Positions 30,130-39,763 of a stretch of 64,000 nt of DNA are shown one piece after another (position 1 is the first letter of the stretch; every line of letters starts with the position of its first letter). Origin of the DNA: Cyanodermella asteris (lineage: Eukaryota > Ascomycota > Lecanoromycetes > Ostropales > Stictidaceae); NCBI GenBank assembly GCA_900618795.1, contig UYJD01000020.1:1-64000 (forward strand), written 5' to 3'. The notes below the pieces were generated by a model. It ran no database searches, was not told the origin of the DNA, and worked only from the letters and a program-made list of their open reading frames with translations. The translations under genes were made by a program, and so were the position numbers.

Positions 30130-31770
30130 ATGCCTGTTTTACCACGTACGATTAACCACACTCTTTTGTCTATGGTAGGTGGTAAACCTAACATTTATCA
30201 AGGGGCCGATAAGCGAACGCCAATACCCAATGAGCTGAAGCGCGAGAAAGCCATTGACGACCTGCCGTCCAGCTCCAGTGCCAGCTCCGAAGATGAGATT
30301 GCACAGTCGGACCGTAAGCGTCGATCGACCGCAGACTATGGCTACCGAGATGGACATGGGGTGAGGTCGTCGCCGGCGAAGAGGAGGAAGAAGAGCTCCG
30401 ACAGAACACCCAACGTTAAGTCAAAGCAGGAGATCAAGGAGGACTCGCCCGATTTGGAGGTCAGCGCGTTAACCCAGGCGAAAAGAGATACTTCGCGACG
30501 GAAGAGCTATGGTAAAAAGGAGATGCGCAGCCAAGTGACTGAATCCGCCCGCCTTGATAAAACCGGTACGAAGAAGGAAACGGGAGATGGGAAGGCTAAG
30601 GAACGGAAGCGAGGTGCCGGAGCAACTTTCATACCGCCCCCTCCGAAGAAGCATTTCAAGAGGATGCCTGCTGCAGACTTCCAAGTACCGTCGCAATCGA
30701 AGCTGAAAAGCGATCCTAAGAGGGGATTCATAGACCCAAACATTCCCAAACAGGACCCCACCCGAGGCTTCGATATGCCCAAGATAGCAAAGATAAGCTC
30801 GACGGATCAATCACCAGTCAGCAAGAAGCAGCTCCCTGGTAAGACGTACTCGAGTAACTTCCCGAGACCCACCACCATGCTGCTCGATTCGTCGGAGACG
30901 GCAATGGTAATGAAAGGATTGGGTATGAGGCGGGCGGATTCGGAGACTAACGACCAGAACTCGCTTGCCATTACTTCCACCATGAGCGGCGCACAATCCA
31001 GTTCCAAATGTTCCTCACCTCTGTCGAGCACTTGGTCCTCGGACTTTGACCCAGACATATCAACTTCCATGGATCCGCTACTACTTTCCACGCCAGACGA
31101 GATGATTCCAACGAAAACATGTCAAGTCTGCAGGGCAAGGGTACTCTCCTCGACTTATCGATCGTTTCTAGAGAGTCTCCCAGAGCACAAGCGGGGGGCG
31201 AAGCTCAATGCCCGACAGCAGGTACATTTCTGCCGGTATCACAAGAAGCAAATGGCCAAAGACGAGTGGCGGAGACGAGGATACCCCGACATCGACTGGG
31301 TCGGCCTTCCTACACGAGTGCGGCGTTTCAAGACCGTCATTGAGGCCATCATCAACGGATCCAAAGAGAGTCACTTCTCTCAGAAGCTGCTCGACACGCA
31401 TCAGACCACTGGTGGCCGGCGAAAGAGGGTCGTGGCAGAGTTCGATGGCGACCTGGGCGCTGAGAAGGCTGGATACTACGGTGGTCAGGGAGCGAAGATT
31501 ATTGGCGAGGAAATCGCCACGCTGTGCAATTCTACTTTCAAGGACAATAACGGTCACGACGTGATTTCGGTTGCTGGTGGTATTGGCGCGTATATTCAGA
31601 TGGTCATTGTTCCTGAAGTCGCTTCGCGATTGGTGGCTGAGGATGTGCAGTGTGGTTTGGACGAAGCCTGCGACATTCTGGTGCAGAGTGCTGAACTGGG
31701 GCGGCAGCTTTGTGAGGAACTTGATGATGAGATACAAGAGGATGAGGAAGAAGAGGGTGAGGATGATTGA
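30130..31770 (+). CDS. RTC4: Rtc4-domain protein (restriction of telomere capping 4-like)
   Basis: A 546-residue, intronless protein. The first 320 residues are basic and low-complexity with several nuclear-localisation-like clusters (SPAKRRKKSS, KKHFKRM). A repeated short motif around 'RGF' occurs twice (DPKRGFID and DPTRGFDM). The conserved RTC4 domain spans about 325-540, starting with a CxxC (TCQVCRARV) and HFCRYHKKQMAKDEWRRRGY, through VEFDGDLGAEKAGYYG-like sequence to VPEVASRLVAEDV. The C-terminus is acidic. In yeast, RTC4 mutants affect growth of a telomere-capping mutant and the protein is nuclear and cytosolic; its biochemical role is not known. The start at 30130 is the first ATG before the conserved N-terminal tract. 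Confidence 0.88.
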   Translation: MPVLPRTINHTLLSMVGGKPNIYQGADKRTPIPNELKREKAIDDLPSSSSASSEDEIAQSDRKRRSTADYGYRDGHGVRSSPAKRRKKSSDRTPNVKSKQEIKEDSPDLEVSALTQAKRDTSRRKSYGKKEMRSQVTESARLDKTGTKKETGDGKAKERKRGAGATFIPPPPKKHFKRMPAADFQVPSQSKLKSDPKRGFIDPNIPKQDPTRGFDMPKIAKISSTDQSPVSKKQLPGKTYSSNFPRPTTMLLDSSETAMVMKGLGMRRADSETNDQNSLAITSTMSGAQSSSKCSSPLSSTWSSDFDPDISTSMDPLLLSTPDEMIPTKTCQVCRARVLSSTYRSFLESLPEHKRGAKLNARQQVHFCRYHKKQMAKDEWRRRGYPDIDWVGLPTRVRRFKTVIEAIINGSKESHFSQKLLDTHQTTGGRRKRVVAEFDGDLGAEKAGYYGGQGAKIIGEEIATLCNSTFKDNNGHDVISVAGGIGAYIQMVIVPEVASRLVAEDVQCGLDEACDILVQSAELGRQLCEELDDEIQEDEEEEGEDD

Positions 31771-31971
31771 TGGATCAATTTGCAGTGGCTGTTCTCGATA
31801 CCCCGTTTGCCAGATGGCAAAATTACTGCATAGCGTGAATTTTGGACGCGTAGCTAGGTGCGTGCGCTTCTCGGACGTCATATAGTCAGACGAAGTCCTC
31901 AAATGGACGGTTCTTGTGCAGTGGCTTGAACCAGCATGCTGTATACACTTGGCTTTACAAATTGTTTGGAT

Positions 31972-32016
31972 CTTCAATTGCCACCCCGTCCAATTACCAC
32001 GCCGTTCAATTACCAC
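31972..32016. repeat. 16-bp tandem repeat covering an SDR stop codon
   Basis: Read on the minus strand, GTGGTAATTGAACGGC (32016-32001) is followed by GTGGTAATTGGACGGG (32000-31985) and a partial third copy GTGGCAATTGAAG (31984-31972). The first copy contains the last codon and TAA stop of the SDR gene, so the repeat lies across the end of the coding region. Confidence 0.85.
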
Positions 32017-32952
32017 GGAGGGCTCTTCCCGTCGTAAGCATGAGGGTAGTCCTGATTCTCATACCCAGCAACATGAACATTGAGGAACTGGCCATTTTTC
32101 TCGGTGCCTGCCGCTTCGGTCTGATCAACGACAGCACGTGACGAAGTTTCAATGTCAAGGTGAACACCACCGCCGGCCGCATCGGTCAAATCAGTCTTCA
32201 CCCACTGTCGTGTTCGTCAGCTTGCTGTTCCGTTTCAAGAATCCGAGCTACTCACGCCGGGCGACAGGGCCACAAAAGTGAATCCCTCCTTCTCGTAGTC
32301 GAGCGCATATTGGACCGTTAGCATGTTGAGCGCGGCTTTTGTGATTTTGTACGAGGGCTGGGGGGCAAGATGGAAGCCTCTCGCCATGCCGATCGAGCCT
32401 ACGGTCGAAGAGCTGCAACCGGGTCAGCAAGAGGTTGACTGAATCAACGTACACTTCAGTGATGAGACTCACATATTCACGACCTTCTTGGTCTCGCCTT
32501 TACGGAGAAGAGGCATCAAAGCCCTCGTCATCCGATGAGCAGTAAGAACATTGACATCAAAGATCTTGGTCAGATTCTCATCTTCCATATTCGCGATACC
32601 GTCGAACGTGGGCTCTTGCGACTTGATAATCCGCGTCAGTCGAGTTTTCTTCATCATAATTTGCCTTTTGACGTGAACTTACGCCGACGACATTCACCAA
32701 GACGTCGAGCCCGGCTCCGCCGAGTGCCTCCGTGATGGGCGAGATCGAGGCATCGACGCTCTGCTGAGACGACACATCGCAGACCATGCTGATCACCTTA
32801 CCCGACGATTTGTTGATCAGATCCGTGAGTGCTGCGGGTGGTTCGGAGCGCGTGGCGGCGATGACTTTTGAGACGCTGTTGCGCTTTGTGAGTTCTGTGA
32901 CGAAGCCGAAGCCTAGTCCGCGACCGGCACCTGTAACGAGATACGTTGACAT
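32010..32952 (-). CDS. Short-chain dehydrogenase/reductase (SDR)
   Basis: Four exons, 32952..32683, 32621..32473, 32412..32256 and 32204..32010, give 256 residues; all junctions keep frame. Cofactor motif TGAGRGLGFGF is at residues 7-17. The usual NNAG reads NVVG at the end of exon 1, keeping only the first asparagine. The catalytic serine lies in NISSTVGSIG, formed across the exon 2-3 junction, and the active site Y-x3-K in PSYKITKAALNML. SPGWVKTDL spans the exon 3-4 junction and places the cofactor-binding loop. Introns are 51-61 bp with GTAAGT or GTGAGT donors. It belongs to the C-factor-like classical SDRs. Substrate unknown. Confidence 0.9.
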
Positions 32953-33582
32953 TGCTAATGGCTTGAGGTGTTTGAGAGATGATTGATGACTTCTGTGTAC
33001 TGGAGAGAGAATCTTTTCCCTGATATATGATTAATCCAACCGGGGATCCTGGTCTTGTATGCCAGCTCATCGGAGATATGAGTTCAATGGAATGCCATTT
33101 ACGGAAACAGAAAACGCCGGGATGAAATCATTGCCAATCCGGGCTAACATTCGTGCTGCCATTTCGTGCATCTCACATATGTATAGCGATGCTCGCACAT
33201 GTTGCTGCGATTCTAGGCATCCGCCAAGCTTGTGATGATGGCTGTGTCCGGAGAAGCTGCATGTCCACGATACAAAACCCGTCATGGCTGGCCATGTCCG
33301 AGCACAAGCTGCGGCTGGAATCGACCTTTCATGCAACCCAAAGTGCGGCGTACCTGCAAAAACCCACATCAATTGCCTTCGTCCTCGTAAAACGGTGTCC
33401 AGCCGTCGAAACGTTTGCAGCACGCTTCATGTTGAGCGGGACAGGAAAGCACATCATACCAAACACTGGCCGTCATCGACATTCCCGGAGGGGACGCACG
33501 TACGACATACCTCTCATGACTGAGTAAGCACAAATATTATCTATAATCATACAAAAGCACATACGCTTCACGCAACGCTGAC
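32953..33582. other. Intergenic, no gene recognised
   Basis: About 630 bp between the SDR start codon and the stop codon of the zinc transporter, both minus strand. It must include the SDR promoter. No conserved frame was seen. Confidence 0.55.
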
Positions 33583-35343
33583 CTAATGACTATGCCCACG
33601 TCCCGAGCCATGTCCATGACCCTCATGATCCGAATGCCCCGGCGAAGCCTCCCTGCTACCCGCCTTGCTCCCGGTCTTGCTCCCGGTCTTGGGCGGCCTA
33701 CAGCAAGCCCCTGATCCATCTCTCGCACACTCCGCATCACACTCCATCAGACACTGCTCCGGTGCAGCAATCGTGCTCGTGTCGCTGGCGATGGCGTCAC
33801 CGGCTTCGGACAGCTCGTCGAACTCTGGTTGGATCGTGCTGCTGTCGATGCCGTACTCGTGTAGGCAAGTGTGAATCGCTTTGGCAAGAGCCATGTACCG
33901 TGTCGCGCCCTCTTTGCCTTGGACGCGGACGTGGACGGAAGCGACCAGTTTCGTGTCTGTTAGTTGCCAGACATGGAGGTGGTGGGCGAAAGCACGTGGT
34001 TTGGTGCCGGGTTCGCGGGCGGGGTCGAGGACGTCGTTGATGTCGTTCTCGATCTCCTTGATGTCGACGCCTGGTGGCGTGGCCTGAAGCAGGATCCTTG
34101 ACGCGGCCTTGCAGAGTGGTATCGCGGACTTGAGAATGATGGCGGTGATGACCAGCGAAATGACCGGGTCGGCGTAAAATTTCCAAGAGTAGTCAGTGAA
34201 TTTGATGAATATAGCGGTGGCGATGACGCCAATGTTGCCCAGGCAGTCGCCTAGCACGTGGAGGAAGATTCCTTGCATGTTGAGATCGCCATGGTTGTGT
34301 CCGATTCCTCCGTGAGATTGGCCTTCTTTCTTCGATTTTCGGTGGTGATGCTCGTCGTGAACAGATTTGGCGGTGCGCCCAAGGCCGTAGAGCGGAGCAT
34401 CAGCAGCTTCAGCGCTGGCTTCGGTTAGTATCGACTCGTCTTCTTGACTTTCGGATTCTTCGATCAGGGCGCTCTCGCGCTGTGTGGTGTTCATCCACTC
34501 CTGCCTCATTGAGCTTGGATGTCCCAAAGTATCCTCAATTGAGTTCTCTCTCCGTCCGTCCTTGATGGATAGCTTGCGGGGTCGTGCTGGCGAGGCCCTG
34601 GTGGCAAGACCGTTCGACTCCCTGCTCTTGGTTTTGGAATGTGCGGGTGTGACTTGCAAGCCAGCTCTGCCCTCCTCTGCTGCAGACTCAGACGGAGCGT
34701 GATTGTGCTCGCCTTCATGACTATGGCTGTGACCTTCTTCATGGTCGTGGTCATGGTCGTGATCATCGTCGTGGGAGTGACCGTGGTCAAAGAACAGCAC
34801 CAAGCCAAACAGATTCGAGCAGAGACCAGCAAGCCCAACCCATCCGATAAGGTCGGGATTGTCGATGGTCGGCGGGTCAATCAATCGTTGTATAGCCTCC
34901 AAGAATATAGACACGCAAAGCGCAACCAAAAACACGCCGTTGAAAAAGGCACCCAAAATCTCTGCTCTTTGCCATCCATATGTGAAATTGCCCGCCGCCG
35001 GCTTCGACGCGATCTTTACCGCCCACAAACCGACTGCCAAACTGATCACGTCGTTCAGCATGTGAAAGGCATCAGCAATCAGAGCCAACGATCCAACATA
35101 ATATCCGGAGCCCAGCTCGATCAGAAGGAAAACGACGTCGATGAAGACTAGTATCCACATGCGGGAGGCTTTCGAAAGACTGAGAGCGTTCATGATGGAG
35201 CGGAGGGGAGCGAGGAATGCGTTGGTAATGCGAGTCACGAGGCTTTGTGGGGGTTTGTGGTGATGGTGTTCAGATTCATGGCCAGCACCGTCTCCGGATA
35301 TGAGGGGCGTCCGCTCATCTTGATCGTGGTCGTGGCGCGGCAT
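33583..35343 (-). CDS. ZRC1: Cation diffusion facilitator zinc transporter (Zrc1/Cot1-like)
   Basis: A 586-residue single-exon protein exporting Zn2+ (and likely Co2+) from cytosol into the vacuole or secretory pathway in its family. The start is set at 35343 (MPRHDHDQDERTPL). An in-frame ATG at 35520 would add 59 residues unlike the family. Six membrane spans are seen. The zinc site has H-x3-D in span 2 (ADAFHMLNDVISL) and span 5 (HVLGDCLGNIGV). A histidine-rich cytosolic loop between spans 4 and 5 begins HGHSHDDDHDHDHDHEEGH; the loop is about 190 residues, longer than in minimal CDFs. The C-terminal domain is followed by a cysteine-rich stretch (CLMECDAECARDGSGACC) and a His/Gly tail. GGTAGATAGG lies about 185 bp upstream. 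Confidence 0.93.
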   Translation of the reverse strand: MPRHDHDQDERTPLISGDGAGHESEHHHHKPPQSLVTRITNAFLAPLRSIMNALSLSKASRMWILVFIDVVFLLIELGSGYYVGSLALIADAFHMLNDVISLAVGLWAVKIASKPAAGNFTYGWQRAEILGAFFNGVFLVALCVSIFLEAIQRLIDPPTIDNPDLIGWVGLAGLCSNLFGLVLFFDHGHSHDDDHDHDHDHEEGHSHSHEGEHNHAPSESAAEEGRAGLQVTPAHSKTKSRESNGLATRASPARPRKLSIKDGRRENSIEDTLGHPSSMRQEWMNTTQRESALIEESESQEDESILTEASAEAADAPLYGLGRTAKSVHDEHHHRKSKKEGQSHGGIGHNHGDLNMQGIFLHVLGDCLGNIGVIATAIFIKFTDYSWKFYADPVISLVITAIILKSAIPLCKAASRILLQATPPGVDIKEIENDINDVLDPAREPGTKPRAFAHHLHVWQLTDTKLVASVHVRVQGKEGATRYMALAKAIHTCLHEYGIDSSTIQPEFDELSEAGDAIASDTSTIAAPEQCLMECDAECARDGSGACCRPPKTGSKTGSKAGSREASPGHSDHEGHGHGSGRGHSH

Positions 35344-36392
35344 CGCGTTGTCAGTGTGGGAGCGATAGTCCAAGTGTCGTGGTGCAAGCCTGAGGTGGCA
35401 ACATGCACAGTCCGCGGTGCGATCAGGAATTGGGTGCGAGGTGATAGTCGTACAGGTGAGAGGCGAACGGCGAGGAAAGGTTGGGCTGGGTACGGGGAGG
35501 AAAGGAAGTGGTTGCGGCAAGAAAGTTAGGTAGATAGGCTTGACGAACTGACGGATGACGAATTGCGGAGAAGAAATAACGCTCGGATTGCCGTCCCGCG
35601 AGCTAGATCCCTTTCGAGCAACGCGGCGGTCTGATTCTCATCCAGACAAGCTGCTTGATCGAGGGTCCATTCGGCCTGAGCTTTCCTGCAGGATTCATGC
35701 TTGTCTGAGGCTCACGTCCTTCAGGACAACCCCTGCGTCATTGAGCTGACGATTGCTCAGGAGCGCCGGCATGAGCTGAGACAATCATTTTGAACGTCTC
35801 ACAAACATGCCGCAAGTCCAAGCTGCAGAATACGCCATGTTTGAATGCTCTGTGCACCTCAACCGTCGGTGCGATTATGCACGCGAGAGGAGGTGAAATG
35901 TCGCGCTAGTTGCAACTCCTAATATCATTTACCTTCGGACCTGACCAGGGCCTGAAAGTCTCAGAGCTACGCTATGCTCCCAAGAAGCGTGTGTACATTG
36001 TCGTGTCACTCACCCATCGATCGTACGACCATGCATCTGTATTGCAGGTTTTCAAAATGCAAGCGTGATTAGTGTAGCGGGTTTACAAAAGGGCTTGGTC
36101 TCGAAGTGGCGATTTGACCTTACTCTCTCCGGTATCGCTAGTTTCTAGCGAGAGAAAACCCTCGGCCTCCAGACCTGGGCGGATTGTCCATCGGTCGTAT
36201 CAATGCTTATCCCAATTTGACAAATCATCATGTTGAATTCAAAGATCAGAAGACGGCTAGAGCGTTCGGCGGGCTAGCTACCGCCCCCGTCACATTCACA
36301 GGCTCACTTGTCAGAAAGAAGGACCACCGCTTCTGTTTTCGACTATAAATCGTCAGTAAAAATCTCAGCCTCCAAACACAACCAATTCTCAC
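35344..36392. promoter_or_regulatory. Zinc transporter promoter region and cyclase 3' flank
   Basis: About 1.05 kb. GGTAGATAGG at 35529-35538 (CCTATCTACC in the transporter's orientation) is shared with other minus-strand promoters here. No metal-response site was recognised and no coding frame is convincing. Confidence 0.5.
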
Positions 36393-37547
36393 TCACCACT
36401 CCTTACTCGAAGCCTCCAAATCCCACAACTCACCAATCGGACACCCCCAACCCGCCAACAGCACCTCATGCAAAAACATTTCCTTCGAATCCTCCTCCCT
36501 CGTAAACGGACAAACTTCGAATGCCGGCATGTCGCCCGCGACAGCCGCAAAATTCTCCCAAACGAATTTCATCATCTGTACGCTCCTCTCGACGCCGATG
36601 GCAGCAGGTGGGTTCTGGGCCACATGAGCGGCCACGACCCGGAGCTCCGATTTCATTTTCATCTCGTAGTCACGAATATACCCGCTCCGAATGATCAAGA
36701 TATCTGCAGGCTCAAACTCCGTTCCCTGCCATCTCGCCACGGCTCTCAAATCCTCCAACGAAATAATGCTCGCCTCAAAGCTTTCCACCCGCCCCAAGCG
36801 TCCATCCGCGTTCGCATCCGCTCCCGTGGCTATCATTTCCTCCCGCCAGGCTGCATAATCGAGTAGCACGCCCCTCCCGACGATGCCCTTTTCGGCCCAA
36901 GCGTGCATGCCGTTGGCTGTCGAGCCGGGGGCATGGATATCGTTTACGGTGACGTTGTTGTAGAACCGCTGCTCGTTTTGGTAGCCGTAGTGGCGGAGGC
37001 CGTCCCATTGGCTTGAGGATTGGGTGTTGAGGGTCCAGATGTCGTCGTTGACGGTCCGCGGCGCTTTGTGGTGAATGTATTGGTGAAAAGGTTGGCGGTT
37101 GAAGCCGGGTGTGGTTTGAGCATCGAGGGGCCAGTTGAGAGAGATCCTGATAGTGAATATTAGTTTGAAGATACTTGATCGGGGAAATTTTCGGTTCTTG
37201 AAGTGTAAGTATCACCATTGTCTGAAGCTTTGAGAACGGATACGAGGCGAAACCGATCTTGTGATATTTACGAGGAAAGTCAAGTTGCACAGTCGTCGGG
37301 AGTTCTAGACACGCTTGCCGTGTGTCCACATACACGATCCGTTTCTTGGGCAACTTGTGCTCGTTCGACTTTAAGTGTGCCCTCACCTGGATCCAGTTTT
37401 GATCTCCTTAGATGCCTTCAGCACCGTTCCATCAGTGATACGATTCAGAAATCCAAGCTGGTCGTCGTCGCCGTAGAGGCCCCAGGCCGAGAAAGGAGGA
37501 TCCGCTTTTCTCAATGGCAGATCCTCGAACCGCGGTATCCGATCCAT
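36393..37547 (-). CDS. Cyclase-family metal-dependent hydrolase (kynurenine-formamidase-like)
   Basis: Two exons, 37547..37387 and 37146..36393, give 304 residues. The first exon encodes the family N-terminus (FSAWGLYGDDDQLGFLNR...). The 240-bp intron (GTGAGG...TATCAG) joins KTGSR to ISLNWPL in frame. Exon 2 carries RTVNDDIWTLNTQSSSQWDG followed by LRHYGYQ, where members of Pfam 'cyclase' place metal-binding residues; here the expected HxGTHxD-type site is replaced by SSQWDGLRHYG, as is common in the fungal branch. DILIIRSGYI and the C-terminal GWGCPIGELWDLE also match. The family includes amide hydrolases of aromatic catabolism; the actual substrate is unknown. It sits between a zinc transporter and a regulator. 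Confidence 0.82.
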
Positions 37548-38240
37548 TTCGTCATGCGTGTCAGGCAGTTCAAAGAACGAAAAGGCGAGAAACCCGAGTA
37601 TTAGGTACGATGCAAACGATTCTCCACCTCTATGCAGTCGTCAACGAATCTTACATGTATCGAGCCGTGAGGGTTATCCCTCTATTTTACTGGGATGGTA
37701 TTATCCCGCATTCCCTCTCTCCACTCGTCCCGAGCCACTTGCAGACCCACCCGGACCGTGCGCTGTCCCCCACACACACTGCCCAGGACCTGGTATGGTG
37801 ACACAAATTGACGGTGCTAGCTCCCACCCAGCACCAGTATGACCGTCTTCCGTCGTTGAAGTCATACAAAAATCCCCTGTTTCAATGTTCAGACCAGCGA
37901 ATCGTGAAACCCAGAGAGGCTTTTCGGGTCCGTGCACAGCCGCCAGGTCTAGCTTCTCTGCATGTGCACACAAGCGCACCTCGAAAAGAAGGCTTGTGTG
38001 CACAACGGCTCAAAACCGAAGCACAGCAAGCTTGCCTGGCTGAAGACCTCTGTGCCTGAAAATTGGTAAATAGAAGACTGCCAGGCGAGGCCTATCAATG
38101 TCTTCGTTCCCATTCTAGATGCCGCTGACTTCATAATTGGCGTTGATGCCAGGTGGCATTTCGTCGGTACGGCCGATGGCGCTGCCGAAATTCACAGGCG
38201 CTGTGACTCGTTAGCAAGCAGCACCATCACGGTCCCAAAG
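37548..38240. other. Intergenic, cyclase promoter and regulator 3' flank
   Basis: About 690 bp between two minus-strand genes. No gene, RNA or repeat was recognised. Confidence 0.55.
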
Positions 38241-39763
38241 CTAATGCTGACCTTGCCGCGCAAATGGGCTGACGTGCTCCAGACTCGGACTCAGACTTGC
38301 TGTGCTTCCCCGGCTCATTGGACCGATGTTTATGCTACCAGGAGGACTGGCAATCCCGTTCATGAGCTTCAAAGGAAAGTCCATGAAGCTTCGCCACTCG
38401 GCAGGCAAGATTCCCACGATGCCGAGAAGCTCACGTTCAGCTAATCCACGAACCCACCATAAATCGTCGCGCACTTTGCTCACCGCGAAGTATCGTGCGA
38501 GAATCAGCATGGCGATGGGATTTTGCTGTTCGAGCAGCTCGACAAAGGGCCAGGGTACCAGCTGAAAGAAGGCAGTCACTCTCCGCCTTGTGAACATGTC
38601 TGGTTCGTCCTTTTCCAGACTGCGGTGTATCGCGAGGACGTACTGGAAGGTGTTCCTGCATACGTCTTTGGCTGCTGGCGTCATCGCTTCGGCTGCGTCG
38701 AGCTGCCTTAGAATCGCCAGAGCATCCTGGTAGACTTCGTCTGGCAGAAATTGGTCGTCATCGCACAGGGGCACCTCCTCAACAGGCGGCATGGTTGCAA
38801 AGAGAATGGCCATCATGCGATGTCCCTGCAGGAACGGCGCAACAGCCTTGTAGGTGGTTGGAACCCCCCTCTGTAGATAGAACAGTCCAATCGGAAGCTT
38901 GTATGGCTCGTTTGCGGCGTGCAGTCTGGGCACAATCTTGCTCTGGAAGCCAATGAACAGTGATGTAGCGAGGATTGGCCCGGCAGTGTCGTTGTTGATG
39001 TCTGCCAACGCCTTGCGGTATTTCGACGCGGCTTCGGCGTAATAGTTGTAAGCACAAGACAGCAGCGACGCGTCAGGTGTCTTGAGAATGTACATGTGTA
39101 TGGCTGTCAGGCCCAACAGCGCATCGAGTAGGAAGTCGTACTCGAAGGCCCATTGCGGAACATCTTCCGTCCATAACGATTGTATATCCCTTCTATTCGG
39201 CGGCGGTAGGGTCAAGGAGGTGACTGTGAGGAAGTGATGCCATATGCGAAGCTCCAAGCTGCGCTGTGCAACTGTTCGTCGTGGCTGAGAAGCTGGACTG
39301 TTGAGGGTTGGCTGTCGGAGTCGTGGGGAGGGTGTCTGTGTGATGATGGTGCCGCTGTCATTGGGCGCCGATGGGATCTTCTGCTGAGCAGTCGCTCGCA
39401 CGAAGGTTAGGTCATAGTCGCACTTTGTTCTGCCGGGAAATCTGTGGTGAGAAGTCAGCTCGGTGCCTGAATTCGTGGCGGATCACTGCAGGTAAACTGA
39501 CTTTCGCGCGCAGTTTCCGCATAGCGGGTGTTTTTCGTCGCACTTGACCTGCCGCCGCCAGACGTTAGCACGTTACCGAACGTCTGCGCATGAGAGACTC
39601 GGGGCCATTGGCGACAGCAATGGTGGTGGCTATGAGAAAGATGGGATCGAGTACGTACCTTCCGAGCCTTGCACGCTAGGCAGCCCCTCCTCGATTTAGT
39701 GTGCGTGCGCTTGGTTTCCATGGGTTTGGCTGTCGGAAGGTTGGAGGTGGAGGGGAAAGACAT
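38241..39763 (-). CDS. Zn2Cys6 transcription factor (sterol-uptake-regulator-like class)
   Basis: Three exons, 39763..39659, 39548..39502 and 39441..38241, give 450 residues. The zinc cluster is assembled from all three: RRGCLACKARK from exon 1, VKCDEKHPLCGNCARK from exon 2, FPGRTKC from exon 3 (C-x2-C-x6-C-x6-C-x2-C-x9-C). Introns of 110 and 60 bp have GTACGT and GTCAGT donors. The remainder (LELRIWHHFLTVTSLTL, AFEYDFLLDALLGLTAIHM) resembles the C6 regulators related to Upc2 in domain layout. That likeness indicates architecture, not sterol control. It lies next to the cyclase-family hydrolase in the same orientation and could regulate it, but nothing in the sequence proves this. GGTAGATAGG occurs about 70 bp upstream. 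Confidence 0.88.

Noticed and set aside
35344-35520. N-terminal extension of the zinc transporter
   Set aside because: The added 59 residues are proline- and cysteine-rich leader translation; the family-like start MPRHDHD is at 35343.
36393-39763. A biosynthetic gene cluster of cyclase-family hydrolase plus C6 regulator
   Set aside because: Only two genes, with no backbone synthase, tailoring enzymes or transporter beyond a housekeeping-type zinc exporter. Co-regulation is possible but not supported.
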